Assembly: GCA_016888885.1 (NCBI GenBank)
Contig: CP069437.1
Coordinates: forward strand, 868,001 to 932,000
Direction: 5' to 3'
Origin: Faucicola sp902506215
GTDB lineage: Bacteria > Pseudomonadota > Gammaproteobacteria > Pseudomonadales > Moraxellaceae
Length of the DNA stretch: 64,000 bases
Both the position numbers and the translations under genes were made by a program. Positions within the stretch are counted from its first letter, which is position 1. Every line of letters begins with the position of its first letter. Shown here piece by piece: positions 34,443 to 43,949 of the stretch. A model generated the notes under the pieces. It saw only the letters and a program-made list of their open reading frames with translations, was not told the origin of the DNA and made no database searches.

Positions 34443-36086
34443 ATGATTACCAATCCTGCGTTTTCATCGCTATTTGACAAGCCAAGCACCCACGATAAAA
34501 CCAAAAAAATCGGTAACGTCTACAATGGTTACCGCATTATTATTGCTATCTTTTTTTCCTTTAGTTTTATGTTGGCGTTAAAAACTGCCCAGCATGACTA
34601 TTGGGTATTGATTAATCTTTTTCCCACTTTTTTTTATTTTTTGTTTAGTATTGCTTTATTTATTTTGTATTACTTTTATCCCAAAAATCCGCTGTTGATG
34701 GTCGGGCTAACCGTTGATGCGCTAGTACTCACTACCTTGTTGTATTTTAGCGGTGGTAATGATTTACAAGTCATTTTGCTGTTTTTGGTGCAAGTTGCCG
34801 CAGCTTTTATGTTGGTGCGCTCCAACCAAGCTATTTTGCTCACTATTTTTGCCATCACGCTGGTTATTTATCAGCAGTTTTATCAAACCCTAAAAAGCGA
34901 TGTTAACTACGCGCTAGTCAACAACGTGGCTTCGATGGCGATTAGCTTTATCGGGGTGGCTTATTTAAGTTATACGTTATCCAAACGGCTTAAACAAATT
35001 GAGCGGCTCTCTGAGCGCCAAGTCAATGAAGTCAATGCGCTAAATGCAATCAACAATAAAATCGTGCAAATCATTGACCAAGGCGTGGTAGTACTATCCC
35101 ACGATTTAGAAATTTTTATCGCCAATGATACCGCAATCGACCAACTACATTTGCCAAAGACACTTGATAATTTTAATTTGCCAGATATTTCCCCCCTATT
35201 AGCCGCAAGACTTGCACCCATCATCGAGCAGCCTGAAGCAACTTTAATAGTGCGGCTCGATGTACCGACTGCTAGTACACCTTTAGCCGTTGGCATTGAG
35301 CCTAATAACCAAAGTTTTAATGACTTGCGACTTCGAATCACTCAATTAAGACAGCAATATGCCATTATTTTTATTGAAGATTTACGCCATGAGTTTAGCC
35401 GTGCACAGCAGTTAAAACTTGCGTCACTAGGGCAATTATCCGCCAGTATTGCCCATGAAATTCGTAACCCACTGGCAACCATTAGCCAAGCCAGTCAATT
35501 ATTAATGGAGGAAGTTAATGAAGCTGACAGCGGCTTATCGGGTGATAATATCCTGCTATATGAGATGATTTATCACCAAACCATTCGGGTCAATAAAATC
35601 ATCGAAGATGTGCTTAAATTATCTCGTCAGCAGCGCCCTAATTTTGTTTATATTGAACCCAAAACTTGGCTAAACGATTTTATACAAGAAAACTTTAGCG
35701 GCCATGATATTTTTCTGCACTGCCATACTGACAAAGGCTTTATGTTTGATAACCATCAGCTAGCACAGATTTTGGTCAACCTCATCAATAACGGGCTGCG
35801 TTTTAGTAGCAAAACCCAGCCTCATGCTTTTGTCACCCTTCAAGTATATGAATTTGGCAAATCTATTCATATCGATGTAATAGACACCGGTCACGGCGTT
35901 GCCAAAGAAAATATTGAGTATTTATTTAATCCGTTTTTTACCACCGATAATCAGGGCACGGGTCTGGGACTTTATTTGTCGCAGGCCTTTTGTCAGGCTA
36001 ATTATGCCAATCTAGAATATGTGCCAAGTGAGCGGCAAACTTGCTTTCGGATTATTTGTCAAACCAAAACTTTACCGTCCGTCTAA
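34443..36086 (+). CDS. pilS: PilS-like membrane sensor histidine kinase
   Basis: 547 aa. Five to six N-terminal hydrophobic helices (about residues 28-185) are followed by a coiled/PAS-like linker and a kinase core. The H-box is ASIAHEIRNPLATISQASQL with His338; then come N-box NLINNGLRFS, G1 DTGHGVA and G2 GTGLGLYLS. The polytopic anchor and H-box resemble PilS, the sensor that with PilR controls pilin transcription. Here the downstream partner PilR is missing and the kinase is coupled to a GacA-like regulator, 3 bp upstream. The cognate regulator is therefore uncertain. Confidence 0.78.
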   Translation: MITNPAFSSLFDKPSTHDKTKKIGNVYNGYRIIIAIFFSFSFMLALKTAQHDYWVLINLFPTFFYFLFSIALFILYYFYPKNPLLMVGLTVDALVLTTLLYFSGGNDLQVILLFLVQVAAAFMLVRSNQAILLTIFAITLVIYQQFYQTLKSDVNYALVNNVASMAISFIGVAYLSYTLSKRLKQIERLSERQVNEVNALNAINNKIVQIIDQGVVVLSHDLEIFIANDTAIDQLHLPKTLDNFNLPDISPLLAARLAPIIEQPEATLIVRLDVPTASTPLAVGIEPNNQSFNDLRLRITQLRQQYAIIFIEDLRHEFSRAQQLKLASLGQLSASIAHEIRNPLATISQASQLLMEEVNEADSGLSGDNILLYEMIYHQTIRVNKIIEDVLKLSRQQRPNFVYIEPKTWLNDFIQENFSGHDIFLHCHTDKGFMFDNHQLAQILVNLINNGLRFSSKTQPHAFVTLQVYEFGKSIHIDVIDTGHGVAKENIEYLFNPFFTTDNQGTGLGLYLSQAFCQANYANLEYVPSERQTCFRIICQTKTLPSV

Positions 36087-36290
36087 AATATCTTTGTAGC
36101 TAAAATTTTTAATTGAATTTTTTGGCTAAAGCATTCATATTACAGTAAGTTTATCGATAGCAATTTAACAAAATTGTCGGGAATTTGAGTGTATATGTGT
36201 TCACTTTTCTCCATTTTTTCAGTACAATACAGCATCAATGATTAAAAAAATACATGTCGTATTTTGATCATCCTCAGGACATTTATCTCT

Positions 36291-37457
36291 ATGACACAAC
36301 CTCAATCTTTTGAAAACGCGCCCATCAATTGGATCCCTGCGTTTGTCTTAATTAGCACGCCTTTGGCGGCTTTATTGATTGTACCTTATTACTTGTGGAC
36401 ACATAGCGTCAGTTGGCAAGTTTGGGCAATTTTCGCATTCTTTATGGCTTGGAATGGGTTAAGTATTACCGTTGGTTATCACCGTTTATGGTCCCATCGT
36501 ACTTACCAAGCACATCCAATTGTCAAATGGTTCTTTCTGATTGGCGGCACCTTAGCTGTTCAGGGCTCAGTATTTGACTGGTGTGCAGGACACCGTTTGC
36601 ACCACCGCCACGTCGATGATATCTATCAAGACCCCTACTCTGCCAAGCGTGGCTTTTGGTTCTCACATATCGGGTGGATGCTCAAAAACTACCCAAGCGG
36701 TCACTATGATTACAAAAACATCCCAGATTTAAAAGCTGATCCTGTATTAGTGGCGCAAGATAAATATTATGCCCTATGGATTTTATTAGCCAATATTGGG
36801 TTGCCAGCGCTGTTTGGTTGGATGGTGGGTGATATTGCAGGTACCCTAGTGCTTGCAGGGCTACTGCGTTTGGTGCTAAGCCATCATTTTACTTTCTTTA
36901 TCAACTCGCTTTGCCATATGTTTGGTACCCGTCCTTATACCGATACCAACACCGCGCGTGATAATCCGATTCTGGCGATTTTCACTTGGGGCGAAGGCTA
37001 CCATAACTACCACCACTTTTTCCAATATGACTATCGCAATGGGGTAAAATGGTGGCAATATGATCCTAGCAAATGGATTATTTATGGCTTGTCAAAAATC
37101 GGTTTGACTTGGGATTTAAAACGTGTCCCGGACGTTACCATTCAGCATGCGCAAACAGAAATGGCATTCAAACGTGCTGAGAAAAAAGTTGCGACTTTTT
37201 CAGGGAATTTAACCAGCAACTTTCAAGTGATAAAAGATCGTTTAAACAGTGAACAACAAGCCTTTAAACAAACGATTGCAGAATGGCAAGTGTTAAAAAC
37301 GCAAGCCATTGAGATGAAAAAAAATGAGTTTGCCCAGCGTATTCATGAAGTCGATGATAAGCTAAAAGATCAGTTTAGTGGCATTGAGGATAAACTTCGC
37401 AATCATGCGCAGCAAATTGAAAATTTGGTTAATCATTTAAAAGGAAAACATGTTTGA
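36291..37457 (+). CDS. Membrane fatty acid (acyl-CoA type) delta-9 desaturase
   Basis: 388 aa. Four membrane helices and the three His boxes of stearoyl-CoA-type desaturases: HRLWSH, HRLHHRH and GYHNYHH, the ligands of the di-iron site. It introduces a cis double bond into saturated acyl chains, adjusting membrane fluidity. Residues about 290-388 form an extra charged helical tail with coiled-coil character (ending QQIENLVNHLKGKH), not needed for catalysis. I start at ATG 36291, after agga; the frame extends nine codons upstream. Monocistronic. Confidence 0.9.
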   Translation: MTQPQSFENAPINWIPAFVLISTPLAALLIVPYYLWTHSVSWQVWAIFAFFMAWNGLSITVGYHRLWSHRTYQAHPIVKWFFLIGGTLAVQGSVFDWCAGHRLHHRHVDDIYQDPYSAKRGFWFSHIGWMLKNYPSGHYDYKNIPDLKADPVLVAQDKYYALWILLANIGLPALFGWMVGDIAGTLVLAGLLRLVLSHHFTFFINSLCHMFGTRPYTDTNTARDNPILAIFTWGEGYHNYHHFFQYDYRNGVKWWQYDPSKWIIYGLSKIGLTWDLKRVPDVTIQHAQTEMAFKRAEKKVATFSGNLTSNFQVIKDRLNSEQQAFKQTIAEWQVLKTQAIEMKKNEFAQRIHEVDDKLKDQFSGIEDKLRNHAQQIENLVNHLKGKHV

Positions 37458-37498
37458 TTGAAACATAAACATGTTTAAAGGTTAACTGGGTCAAAAAT

Positions 37499-37527
37499 AA
37501 AGGTAGGATAAAGTCCTACCTTTTTTA
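37499..37527. terminator. Bidirectional terminator after the desaturase gene
   Basis: aaggtagga / tcctacctt around taaag with A- and T-runs; shared with the convergent phosphatase gene. Confidence 0.9.
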
Positions 37528-37552
37528 TTGCTATAGTTTTGCTGGTTATCGA

Positions 37553-38302
37553 TTAGTCTTCTAACGAATAAGAGGTTGAAAATGGGTCTAACAATTCAAT
37601 CAATCGGCGGTCATAGCACTGCCCGCGCCAAATAAAATGTACTTTTGCCTCACTAAAGGGTTTATCATCAAACCACAAAAACACCCCTTCCATCATTTTT
37701 GGCCAGTCATCCCAGCTAATTTCACCCACGCCCATCATCACCGCTAAAAACGCTGACAATAGCGTATCATGACTAACCGCCAATAATAAATGTCCGTGCT
37801 TTGGCTGATGCTGAAATAAAAGCGCTAATAAATCCAAACCACCTTTATGTGGCGCTTTAATCCCTGCCATGTCGCCCGCCAAAAAACGATTGATAAAATT
37901 GAGCGCACCAATTTGTTTGAATACCTTACTCACTTCTTCATGGTCAACCACCAAACTACCTGGCTCTACCAACAGCGATTGGTGCGACACATTTCTAGAG
38001 ATGCCAGCCCCTGCTTGCATTAAAATCGCGGTATCAATACAACGTTGTATCGGGCTACTGATGCTATCTACATCCATCGAGTAATCTAAATTGGCAGCCA
38101 ACCAACGCCCCCAAGACTCCGCCAACACTCTGCCTTTTGGTGTTAGTGGCAGAGCATAACTGGCAAAGCCATTTTTATCTGACATTTCGCGCAATGAATG
38201 ACGGGTAAATAGTATTAGTCGCTCATGTTTCGGCAGTAGCTTGACCGAGTCAATCATACTGGGCGGTAAATGAGCAGGCATGGTGTTGATTGAATTAGAC
38301 AT
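37553..38302 (-). CDS. Histidine phosphatase family protein
   Basis: 249 aa of the phosphoglycerate-mutase-like superfamily. Catalytic His is in FTRHSLRE (Ser in place of the usual Gly of RHG), a second Arg in SPIQRCIDTA, and the distal His in AVSHDTLLSA. The closest flavour is the acid-phosphatase-like branch rather than glycolytic mutase. The substrate cannot be told. No signal peptide, so cytoplasmic. It converges with the desaturase. Confidence 0.78.
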   Translation of the reverse strand: MSNSINTMPAHLPPSMIDSVKLLPKHERLILFTRHSLREMSDKNGFASYALPLTPKGRVLAESWGRWLAANLDYSMDVDSISSPIQRCIDTAILMQAGAGISRNVSHQSLLVEPGSLVVDHEEVSKVFKQIGALNFINRFLAGDMAGIKAPHKGGLDLLALLFQHQPKHGHLLLAVSHDTLLSAFLAVMMGVGEISWDDWPKMMEGVFLWFDDKPFSEAKVHFIWRGQCYDRRLIELLDPFSTSYSLED

Positions 38303-38340
38303 TTAAATACGCATTCCTTATATCTTTTTATCTTTGCACC

Positions 38341-38366
38341 ATAAATTGATACTATAAATTGATGAG
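38341..38366. repeat. 13-bp tandem duplication
   Basis: ataaattgatact (38341-38353) followed by ataaattgatgag (38354-38366), upstream of the histidine phosphatase gene. Confidence 0.75.
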
Positions 38367-38416
38367 GTCAAAAAATTTAAGCGATTAAATGGGATGTTTC
38401 TGTGAAAACGTGCCAA

Positions 38417-39208
38417 TCATACCATGACTTCAATGACTTTATGCCAGTCAAAAACTATCCCGGTACTACTGATTTCATTGGGGTAGGCTCTGGGATTGAC
38501 AATAACACGTGTATGACCTTGCTGATAATCAAAGGCTTCATGGGTATGTCCATGCAGCCAAATATCAGGCGCAAAATCGCGCTGTAACCATTCACTCAAA
38601 TCAACGACAAATCCCGCATTACTGGGAAAATTGGCATATTTTGGCGCGATAGATAATGGGCTGATGCTATGATGTGTCATGACCACGGTGGGCATAGCAT
38701 CTTTTTCGCTTTGTTTTAAGGCGTTTTGCAACCATGCCCGCTGCCGCTGATGAATAGCTACAGTATCTTGGGGCGTTAACAGTCGGTTATCATAATAAAT
38801 CTCGCGATAATCGCGCATAAACTGCTGAGCAATCTCTAACGTATTTTCTTGTGGTTGATAGTGATAATCCGTCCAAAGCGTTGTACCAATAATTCTGACA
38901 CCCATAAATTCAACGCTCGTGCATTGTAAAAAATGCACTTGCGTATCTTGCGTCAATGCCTTTATTTGGTCATCTAAATCAAGAATATTATGACCAAAAT
39001 ACTCATGATTGCCCACAATCACAAAAATTGGTTTCTCAAGTCGCTTTGATTCGCCGATAAGCCATTCAATACCCAAAAGCCCATTGGATGTGTCGCCCGC
39101 TACTAAAATAGCATCGGCATTTGTATAAGGGATTTCACCAATCGGCAAATCCCTTCTTGCATAGCTATCAATATGTAAATCACTTAACACTTGAAAACGT
39201 ACTGGCAT
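38417..39208 (-). CDS. Calcineurin-like metallophosphoesterase
   Basis: 263 aa. All five metal-binding blocks are present: SDLHID, VAGDTSN, VGNHEYFG, MTHHSISP and HGHTHEAFD. Enzymes of this group hydrolyse phosphomonoesters or diesters; the specific substrate is unknown. No signal peptide. It begins 17 bp after pyrF ends and is probably in the same transcript. Confidence 0.85.
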   Translation of the reverse strand: MPVRFQVLSDLHIDSYARRDLPIGEIPYTNADAILVAGDTSNGLLGIEWLIGESKRLEKPIFVIVGNHEYFGHNILDLDDQIKALTQDTQVHFLQCTSVEFMGVRIIGTTLWTDYHYQPQENTLEIAQQFMRDYREIYYDNRLLTPQDTVAIHQRQRAWLQNALKQSEKDAMPTVVMTHHSISPLSIAPKYANFPSNAGFVVDLSEWLQRDFAPDIWLHGHTHEAFDYQQGHTRVIVNPRAYPNEISSTGIVFDWHKVIEVMV

Positions 39209-39225
39209 ACATGACTCGAGATGGA

Positions 39226-39963
39226 TTATTTTAACGTATCCAAGATATGGTGCAGTTTTGCGGTGGGATCCGCTGCCGCCGTGATTGACCGCCCAATGAC
39301 CAAATAATCAGACCCATTTGCTATGGCATCTTTGGGCGTGCAAATCCGCGTTTGATCATTACTGGCGTCTTCTGGTAGTCTGATACCTGGCGTGACTAAC
39401 AGAAAATTTTTGCCGCAAAGCTGTTTAAGCACATTGGCTTCTTGTGCAGAGCAAACCACCCCATCGAGCCCAGATTGCTGAGTTAATAATGCTAGTCGCT
39501 TGACATGATTTTCTACCGAGTCGGTGATGCCCACTTCAGCCAAATCTTGCTGTGACATAGAGGTCAGCACCGTCACCGCAATCACTAAGGTTTGGTAGTG
39601 TTGCGCCGATAAACGCGCTTTCACCGTTTGCATGGCGCTGCGCCCCGCACTGGCATGCACATTGACCATCCACACCCCCGAATCAGCCGCCGCTAATACT
39701 GCCTGCGCGGTTGTGTTGGGGATATCGTGAAATTTTAAATCCAAAAACACCTCAAAATCACGCTGATGTAAGGATGTCACTAAGCTACTACCATATTTGG
39801 TAAACAGCTCTTTGCCAACTTTCACCCGGCACAATGTAGGGTCCAGTTTATCCGCCAAGCTTAATGCCTGATGGTCATCCATGTTATCCAATGCCACAAT
39901 AATGGGTGACTTGATGGCGGATTTGATGAGTGATGTTGCTTGCGGTACTGCCACTTGATTCAT
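39226..39963 (-). CDS. pyrF: Orotidine 5'-phosphate decarboxylase
   Basis: 245 aa. Final step of UMP synthesis. The active-site motif is DLKFHDIPNT with the Asp-Lys-Asp network (VALDNMDD upstream, KVGKELF), and the phosphate loop is VTPGIRLPEDASNDQ. It follows lapA by about 40 bp. In E. coli lapA-lapB-pyrF are contiguous; lapB is not between them here. Confidence 0.96.
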   Translation of the reverse strand: MNQVAVPQATSLIKSAIKSPIIVALDNMDDHQALSLADKLDPTLCRVKVGKELFTKYGSSLVTSLHQRDFEVFLDLKFHDIPNTTAQAVLAAADSGVWMVNVHASAGRSAMQTVKARLSAQHYQTLVIAVTVLTSMSQQDLAEVGITDSVENHVKRLALLTQQSGLDGVVCSAQEANVLKQLCGKNFLLVTPGIRLPEDASNDQTRICTPKDAIANGSDYLVIGRSITAAADPTAKLHHILDTLK

Positions 39964-40004
39964 AACAAACTGACTCGTTTTTTCAATTCGATAGCATGCA
40001 TTGC

Positions 40005-40364
40005 TTATCGTACGGGTGGTAAATTAGGGTTGGCTGCGGTAGGGGCAATCGTTGCATTGCTGGTTTGCGCTAAATGCTGTTCATAATTATGCTGCGTTTG
40101 CATCAATTTTTCTTGGGTTTGCTTTAGCTCTTTAGATAAACGCTGATTTTCCAGTTTCATCTGTAACACGCGAAATAAAATCAACCCCATCAATAGTCCC
40201 GCGCTGACCCCTAAAACAATGCTAATAATCAGCAGTAGCCCCAAACTCATTTGTGGTACTTGGCTAAACAGTAAATTTACTTCGACTTGGTTGTTATTCA
40301 CCAATACCAGCATCAATGAATAACCGACGACCACGAACAACAAAATCGCTAACAGATAACGCAT
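40005..40364 (-). CDS. lapA: LapA-domain inner membrane protein
   Basis: 119 aa with two membrane helices (residues about 3-22 and 42-66) and a cytoplasmic coiled tail (MKLENQRLSKELKQTQEKLM). In E. coli LapA partners LapB in controlling LpxC turnover and LPS assembly. ATG 40364 has aaggag. It sits between ihfB and pyrF as expected, with LapB absent from the cluster. Confidence 0.88.
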   Translation of the reverse strand: MRYLLAILLFVVVGYSLMLVLVNNNQVEVNLLFSQVPQMSLGLLLIISIVLGVSAGLLMGLILFRVLQMKLENQRLSKELKQTQEKLMQTQHNYEQHLAQTSNATIAPTAANPNLPPVR

Positions 40365-40431
40365 ATTTTTCTCCTTGGTTATTTTAATTAATCTACATTT
40401 TTGAATGCCACTATTATTACAGATAATTCAA

Positions 40432-40474
40432 AAAAAAGAGTGGGTTTTTTGTCCACTCTTTTTTGATCAATCTT
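40432..40474 (-). terminator. Terminator after ihfB
   Basis: aagagtgg / ccactctt stem extended by A/T pairs around a gttttttgt loop; lies between ihfB and lapA and ends in T on the minus strand. Confidence 0.85.
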
Positions 40475-40526
40475 ATATTAAACCATAGGGTAAGTTCAAT
40501 AACGTTAAATGACTCAAAAACCGCAA

Positions 40527-40823
40527 CTAACGATGGTGATTGACTGCCTCTCGCAACGCTTTGCCAGGTTTAAAATGGGGTATCGCCGTTGCTTTTACGG
40601 TCACTTTTTCGCCTGTTTTAGGGTTGCGCGCCACACGTGGCTCACGATGATGCAAACTAAAACTACCAAAACCGCGTACTTCGACACGTCCATTTTGAGA
40701 TAAGGTATCAACCATCAAATCAATGATTTGCTTGGTGGCGTCCTCAATGGTTTTTTCTGGTATATTCTCACATTCACTTGATAATCTAGCGATCAAATCA
40801 GATTTGTTTAACACTTTTTCCAT
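40527..40823 (-). CDS. ihfB: Integration host factor beta subunit
   Basis: 98 aa HU/IHF family DNA-bending protein. The signature VRGFGSFSLHHREPRVARNP matches IhfB, with the Pro that intercalates into DNA in the RNPKTGE arm. It forms a heterodimer with IhfA, encoded elsewhere. Located downstream of rpsA as in other gammaproteobacteria. Confidence 0.96.
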   Translation of the reverse strand: MEKVLNKSDLIARLSSECENIPEKTIEDATKQIIDLMVDTLSQNGRVEVRGFGSFSLHHREPRVARNPKTGEKVTVKATAIPHFKPGKALREAVNHHR

Positions 40824-41046
40824 ACGACCCCTAACACGCTAAACGTAACTGTCATAGTCTAAATTACAGAATGATGGTTTTAAAAACTTCGTTACAGTCC
40901 AATTTCATCCAGCAATCTATCAACAATCATAATAATGAAAAATTACATTTTATTACTTTTCTTCGCATATTATAACAAAACCACCTTAAATTCGTCGGCT
41001 TTTTTTAGCCTAAATAGCCATTTTGTTACCTAAAAGGTGAAAATAA

Positions 41047-41076
41047 AAAAAAGCGACTAAGTTAGTCGCTTTTTTT
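41047..41076 (-). terminator. Terminator after rpsA
   Basis: aaaagcgacta / tagtcgctttt, tight three-base loop, T-run on the minus strand. Confidence 0.9.
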
Positions 41077-41093
41077 ATCGCTCGCAAAACCGA

Positions 41094-42767
41094 TTATTGG
41101 TTTTGTTGTTGCTCTTTGATTAAGTCACCAATCGTTTTTGGCTGTGTATCAACCGCTGCATTTGAACTTAATGCTTTGATAGCATCACGTTGCTCAGCTT
41201 CATCTTTTGCACGAACTGATAGGTTGATACCGCGAGTTTTGCGATCCACGCTGACAATTTTCGCTTCAACTTCATCACCGACATTAAGTACAGTGGTCGC
41301 ATCGTCTACTTTGTCTTGTTGGATTTCTGAAGCACGTAAATAGCCTTCTACGTCGTCAGCCAATTTTACTTTAGCGCCTTTTGCATCAACGTCCGTCACC
41401 ACCCCTTTTACTACCGCACCACGATCATTTGATATTAGGTATTCGTTGAATGGGTCGCTGTTAAGTTGTTTGATACTTAAGCTGATACGGTTAGCTTCTG
41501 CATCTACAGACAAGATGACCGCTTCAACGGTATCACCTTTATTGTAGTTACGAATCGCTTCTTCACCGCTTTCAGTCCAAGAAAGGTCTGATAAGTGAAC
41601 TAGACCATCAATACCACCTTCTAGACCGATAAAGATACCGAAGTCAGTGATTGATTTGATAGTACCAGATACTTTGTCACCTTTTTGGTGGTTCTTATCA
41701 AACTCTTCCCATGGGTTTGGCATGGTTTGTTTGATACCTAGGCTGATACGACGACGATCTTCATCGATATCAAGGATTTGAACCATGATTTCGTCACCGA
41801 TTTGTACCACTTTTGAAGGATGGATGTTTTTGTTGGTATGATCCATTTCAGAAACGTGTACCAAGCCTTCGATACCATCAGCGATTTCAGCAAAACAACC
41901 ATAATCAGTAAGGTTAGTTACACGTGCTTTAACGTTAGTACCTTTTGGATAGTTGTTAAGAACGTCTTGCCATGGGTCAGTGCCTAATTGTTTTAGACCT
42001 AAGCTGACACGGTTACGTTCACGGTCAAATTTTAACACTTTAACCTTTAATTCTTGACCCACTTCAACCACTTCTGATGGGTGCTTGATACGGCGCCATG
42101 CCATATCGGTGATGTGTAATAGACCATCGATACCACCTAGGTCTACGAATGCACCGTAATCCGTTAAGTTTTTCACCACGCCGACCACTTCTTGACCTTC
42201 TTCAAGGTTAGATAGTAGTGCTTCGCGCTCTGCTGAGTTTTCAGATTCCATCACAGCGCGGCGGCTAACAACGACGTTGTTGCGTTTTTGATCCAGTTTG
42301 ATGATTTTAAATTCTAGCTCTTTGCCTTCTAAGTGCGCCGTGTCGCGTACTGGGCGAGTGTCCACCAATGAACCTGGTAAGAACGCACGTACTGAGCCGA
42401 TATCAACCGTGAAACCACCTTTAACTTTACCAGAGATAACACCGGTTACGATCTCATTGTTTTCGTAAAGTTTTTCAAGTACGTTCCAAGTTTCAGCACG
42501 TTTTGCTTTTTCACGTGACAATAGGGTTTGACCCATGCCATTGTCAACCGCATCTACAACGACTTGAACTTGGTCGCCAACTGCTACTTCAAGCTCGCCT
42601 TGTTCATTCAAAAATTCTGAACGCGCAACGATACCTTCTGATTTTAGACCCGTATCTACGGTAATCCAGTCGCTATCAATCGCAACTACGGTACCTGCGA
42701 TAACTGCACCGCGTTCTACATCAAGTACTTGGCTTGCTTCAAACAGTTCAGCAAATGATTCCATCAT
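41094..42767 (-). CDS. rpsA: 30S ribosomal protein S1
   Basis: 557 aa with six S1 (OB-fold) repeats; repeated LTDYGAFVDLGGIDGLLHI-type segments are visible. S1 unwinds mRNA at the ribosome. Two adjacent ATGs (42767, 42764); the second gives the usual MESFAELFE start. It follows cmk by about 130 bp, the standard cmk-rpsA-ihfB order. Confidence 0.98.
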   Translation of the reverse strand: MMESFAELFEASQVLDVERGAVIAGTVVAIDSDWITVDTGLKSEGIVARSEFLNEQGELEVAVGDQVQVVVDAVDNGMGQTLLSREKAKRAETWNVLEKLYENNEIVTGVISGKVKGGFTVDIGSVRAFLPGSLVDTRPVRDTAHLEGKELEFKIIKLDQKRNNVVVSRRAVMESENSAEREALLSNLEEGQEVVGVVKNLTDYGAFVDLGGIDGLLHITDMAWRRIKHPSEVVEVGQELKVKVLKFDRERNRVSLGLKQLGTDPWQDVLNNYPKGTNVKARVTNLTDYGCFAEIADGIEGLVHVSEMDHTNKNIHPSKVVQIGDEIMVQILDIDEDRRRISLGIKQTMPNPWEEFDKNHQKGDKVSGTIKSITDFGIFIGLEGGIDGLVHLSDLSWTESGEEAIRNYNKGDTVEAVILSVDAEANRISLSIKQLNSDPFNEYLISNDRGAVVKGVVTDVDAKGAKVKLADDVEGYLRASEIQQDKVDDATTVLNVGDEVEAKIVSVDRKTRGINLSVRAKDEAEQRDAIKALSSNAAVDTQPKTIGDLIKEQQQNQ

Positions 42768-42876
42768 AAAATTTACCTTTGTATAGCCGTAGCCTGTCCA
42801 GCACAGTACGGTTCAAATTAAGATTTTTTATAAACATAAGGCTGGTTTTAGTGCCTATAAAAAATCGATAAAACTT

Positions 42877-42905
42877 TTAAAAACTGTTAGTTAAAAAACT
42901 ATTAG
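42877..42905. repeat. 15-bp tandem duplication at the cmk stop codon
   Basis: ttaaaaactgttag (42877-42890) and ttaaaaaactattag (42891-42905). The cmk stop (42902-42904) is inside the second copy. Confidence 0.8.
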
Positions 42906-43651
42906 TTAATTGTCAAACCACGCTCAACACACAGTTGCCAAACTTGGTTAAACACTTGCTCAGCATCGATAGCTGAGCTATCAATCACTATCGCATCATC
43001 GGCAGGCTTAGCCGGTGAGGCACTGCGTGTACTATCACGCTCATCACGGGCAATAATTTGTGCCAAAATTTCGTCAAAATCTGCCTGTTTGCCAGCATGG
43101 GTTAACTGACTGACACGGCGCTCGGCTCGTGCCTCAGAGGATGCGACCAAATAAACTTTCAGCTGTGCATCGGGAAAAACTACTGTTCCCATATCACGCC
43201 CGTCTGCGATCAAGCCCTTTTTTGGGTTGCCTTGTGACGTTGCCATATTTTTTTGTAACTCTAATAGCGCTTGACGCACCTTCGGGAATACCGCGACTTT
43301 TGACGCAAAGTTACCCACTTCTTCGGTGCGAATCACTTCGCTCACATCGTTGGCATTCACGAGCACTGTCACATGCTCAGAACCCGCTTTTGCGGCTGCA
43401 AACTCAATTTTCAACGATTGGGTTAAATCAGCTAGCGCAGCTTCGTCAATGCTGCCGGTTAACAAACCCGCTTGGTAGGCTGCAAGCCCCACAATCCGAT
43501 ACAGCGCCCCTGAATCCAAAATTTGATAATCCAGTAGCTTTGCCAGTCTTGCCGTCAATGTACCTTTACCTGCACCACTTGAGCCATCAACGGTGATGAC
43601 GGGCAGGCTTGCGGTTAGATCAAAAGACGGTTGCGTTAACGTTTGTGACAT
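42902..43651 (-). CDS. cmk: Cytidylate kinase
   Basis: 249 aa. It phosphorylates CMP/dCMP with ATP. P-loop VDGSSGAGKGT, CMP-binding DSGALYRIVGL and DGRDMGTVVFPDA are all present. I start at ATG 43649-43651; the frame runs 25 codons further but no homology supports it. Slightly longer than E. coli Cmk (227 aa) at the N-terminus. Confidence 0.96.
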   Translation of the reverse strand: MSQTLTQPSFDLTASLPVITVDGSSGAGKGTLTARLAKLLDYQILDSGALYRIVGLAAYQAGLLTGSIDEAALADLTQSLKIEFAAAKAGSEHVTVLVNANDVSEVIRTEEVGNFASKVAVFPKVRQALLELQKNMATSQGNPKKGLIADGRDMGTVVFPDAQLKVYLVASSEARAERRVSQLTHAGKQADFDEILAQIIARDERDSTRSASPAKPADDAIVIDSSAIDAEQVFNQVWQLCVERGLTIN

Positions 43652-43874
43652 GCCATTCTTATGAACAAAGCAAAAATAGTCGTATATTTTACGCCTGAAA
43701 GCTATTTTATACAAGTGATTTGGCACAAGGATTGACTACATTGCGTCTCATTTTTTGTCAATGAAAAATGCACAAAAAAGGGGGCTAAAAATGAGAAATG
43801 TACCGATACGCAGAGTGATGATTAACCATTGTGCGATAGAAGAAAAAAAGCTAGCGACTTATAGGATTAAGCAT

Positions 43875-43908
43875 TCGCTCACCTTTAACAATCGCTCACC
43901 TTTAACAA
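43875..43908. repeat. 17-bp perfect tandem duplication
   Basis: tcgctcacctttaacaa at 43875-43891 and 43892-43908, in the spacer between pilZ and cmk. Confidence 0.95.
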
Positions 43909-43930
43909 TCACAGGCTAAAACTGCCAGAG

Positions 43931-43948
43931 TTTCTAGAATTTCTAGAA
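43931..43948. repeat. 9-bp tandem duplication just past the pilZ stop
   Basis: tttctagaa occurs twice (43931-43939, 43940-43948), immediately before the pilZ stop at 43950 on the minus strand; a partial third copy (tttatag) overlaps the stop. Confidence 0.85.
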
Positions 43949-43949
43949 T

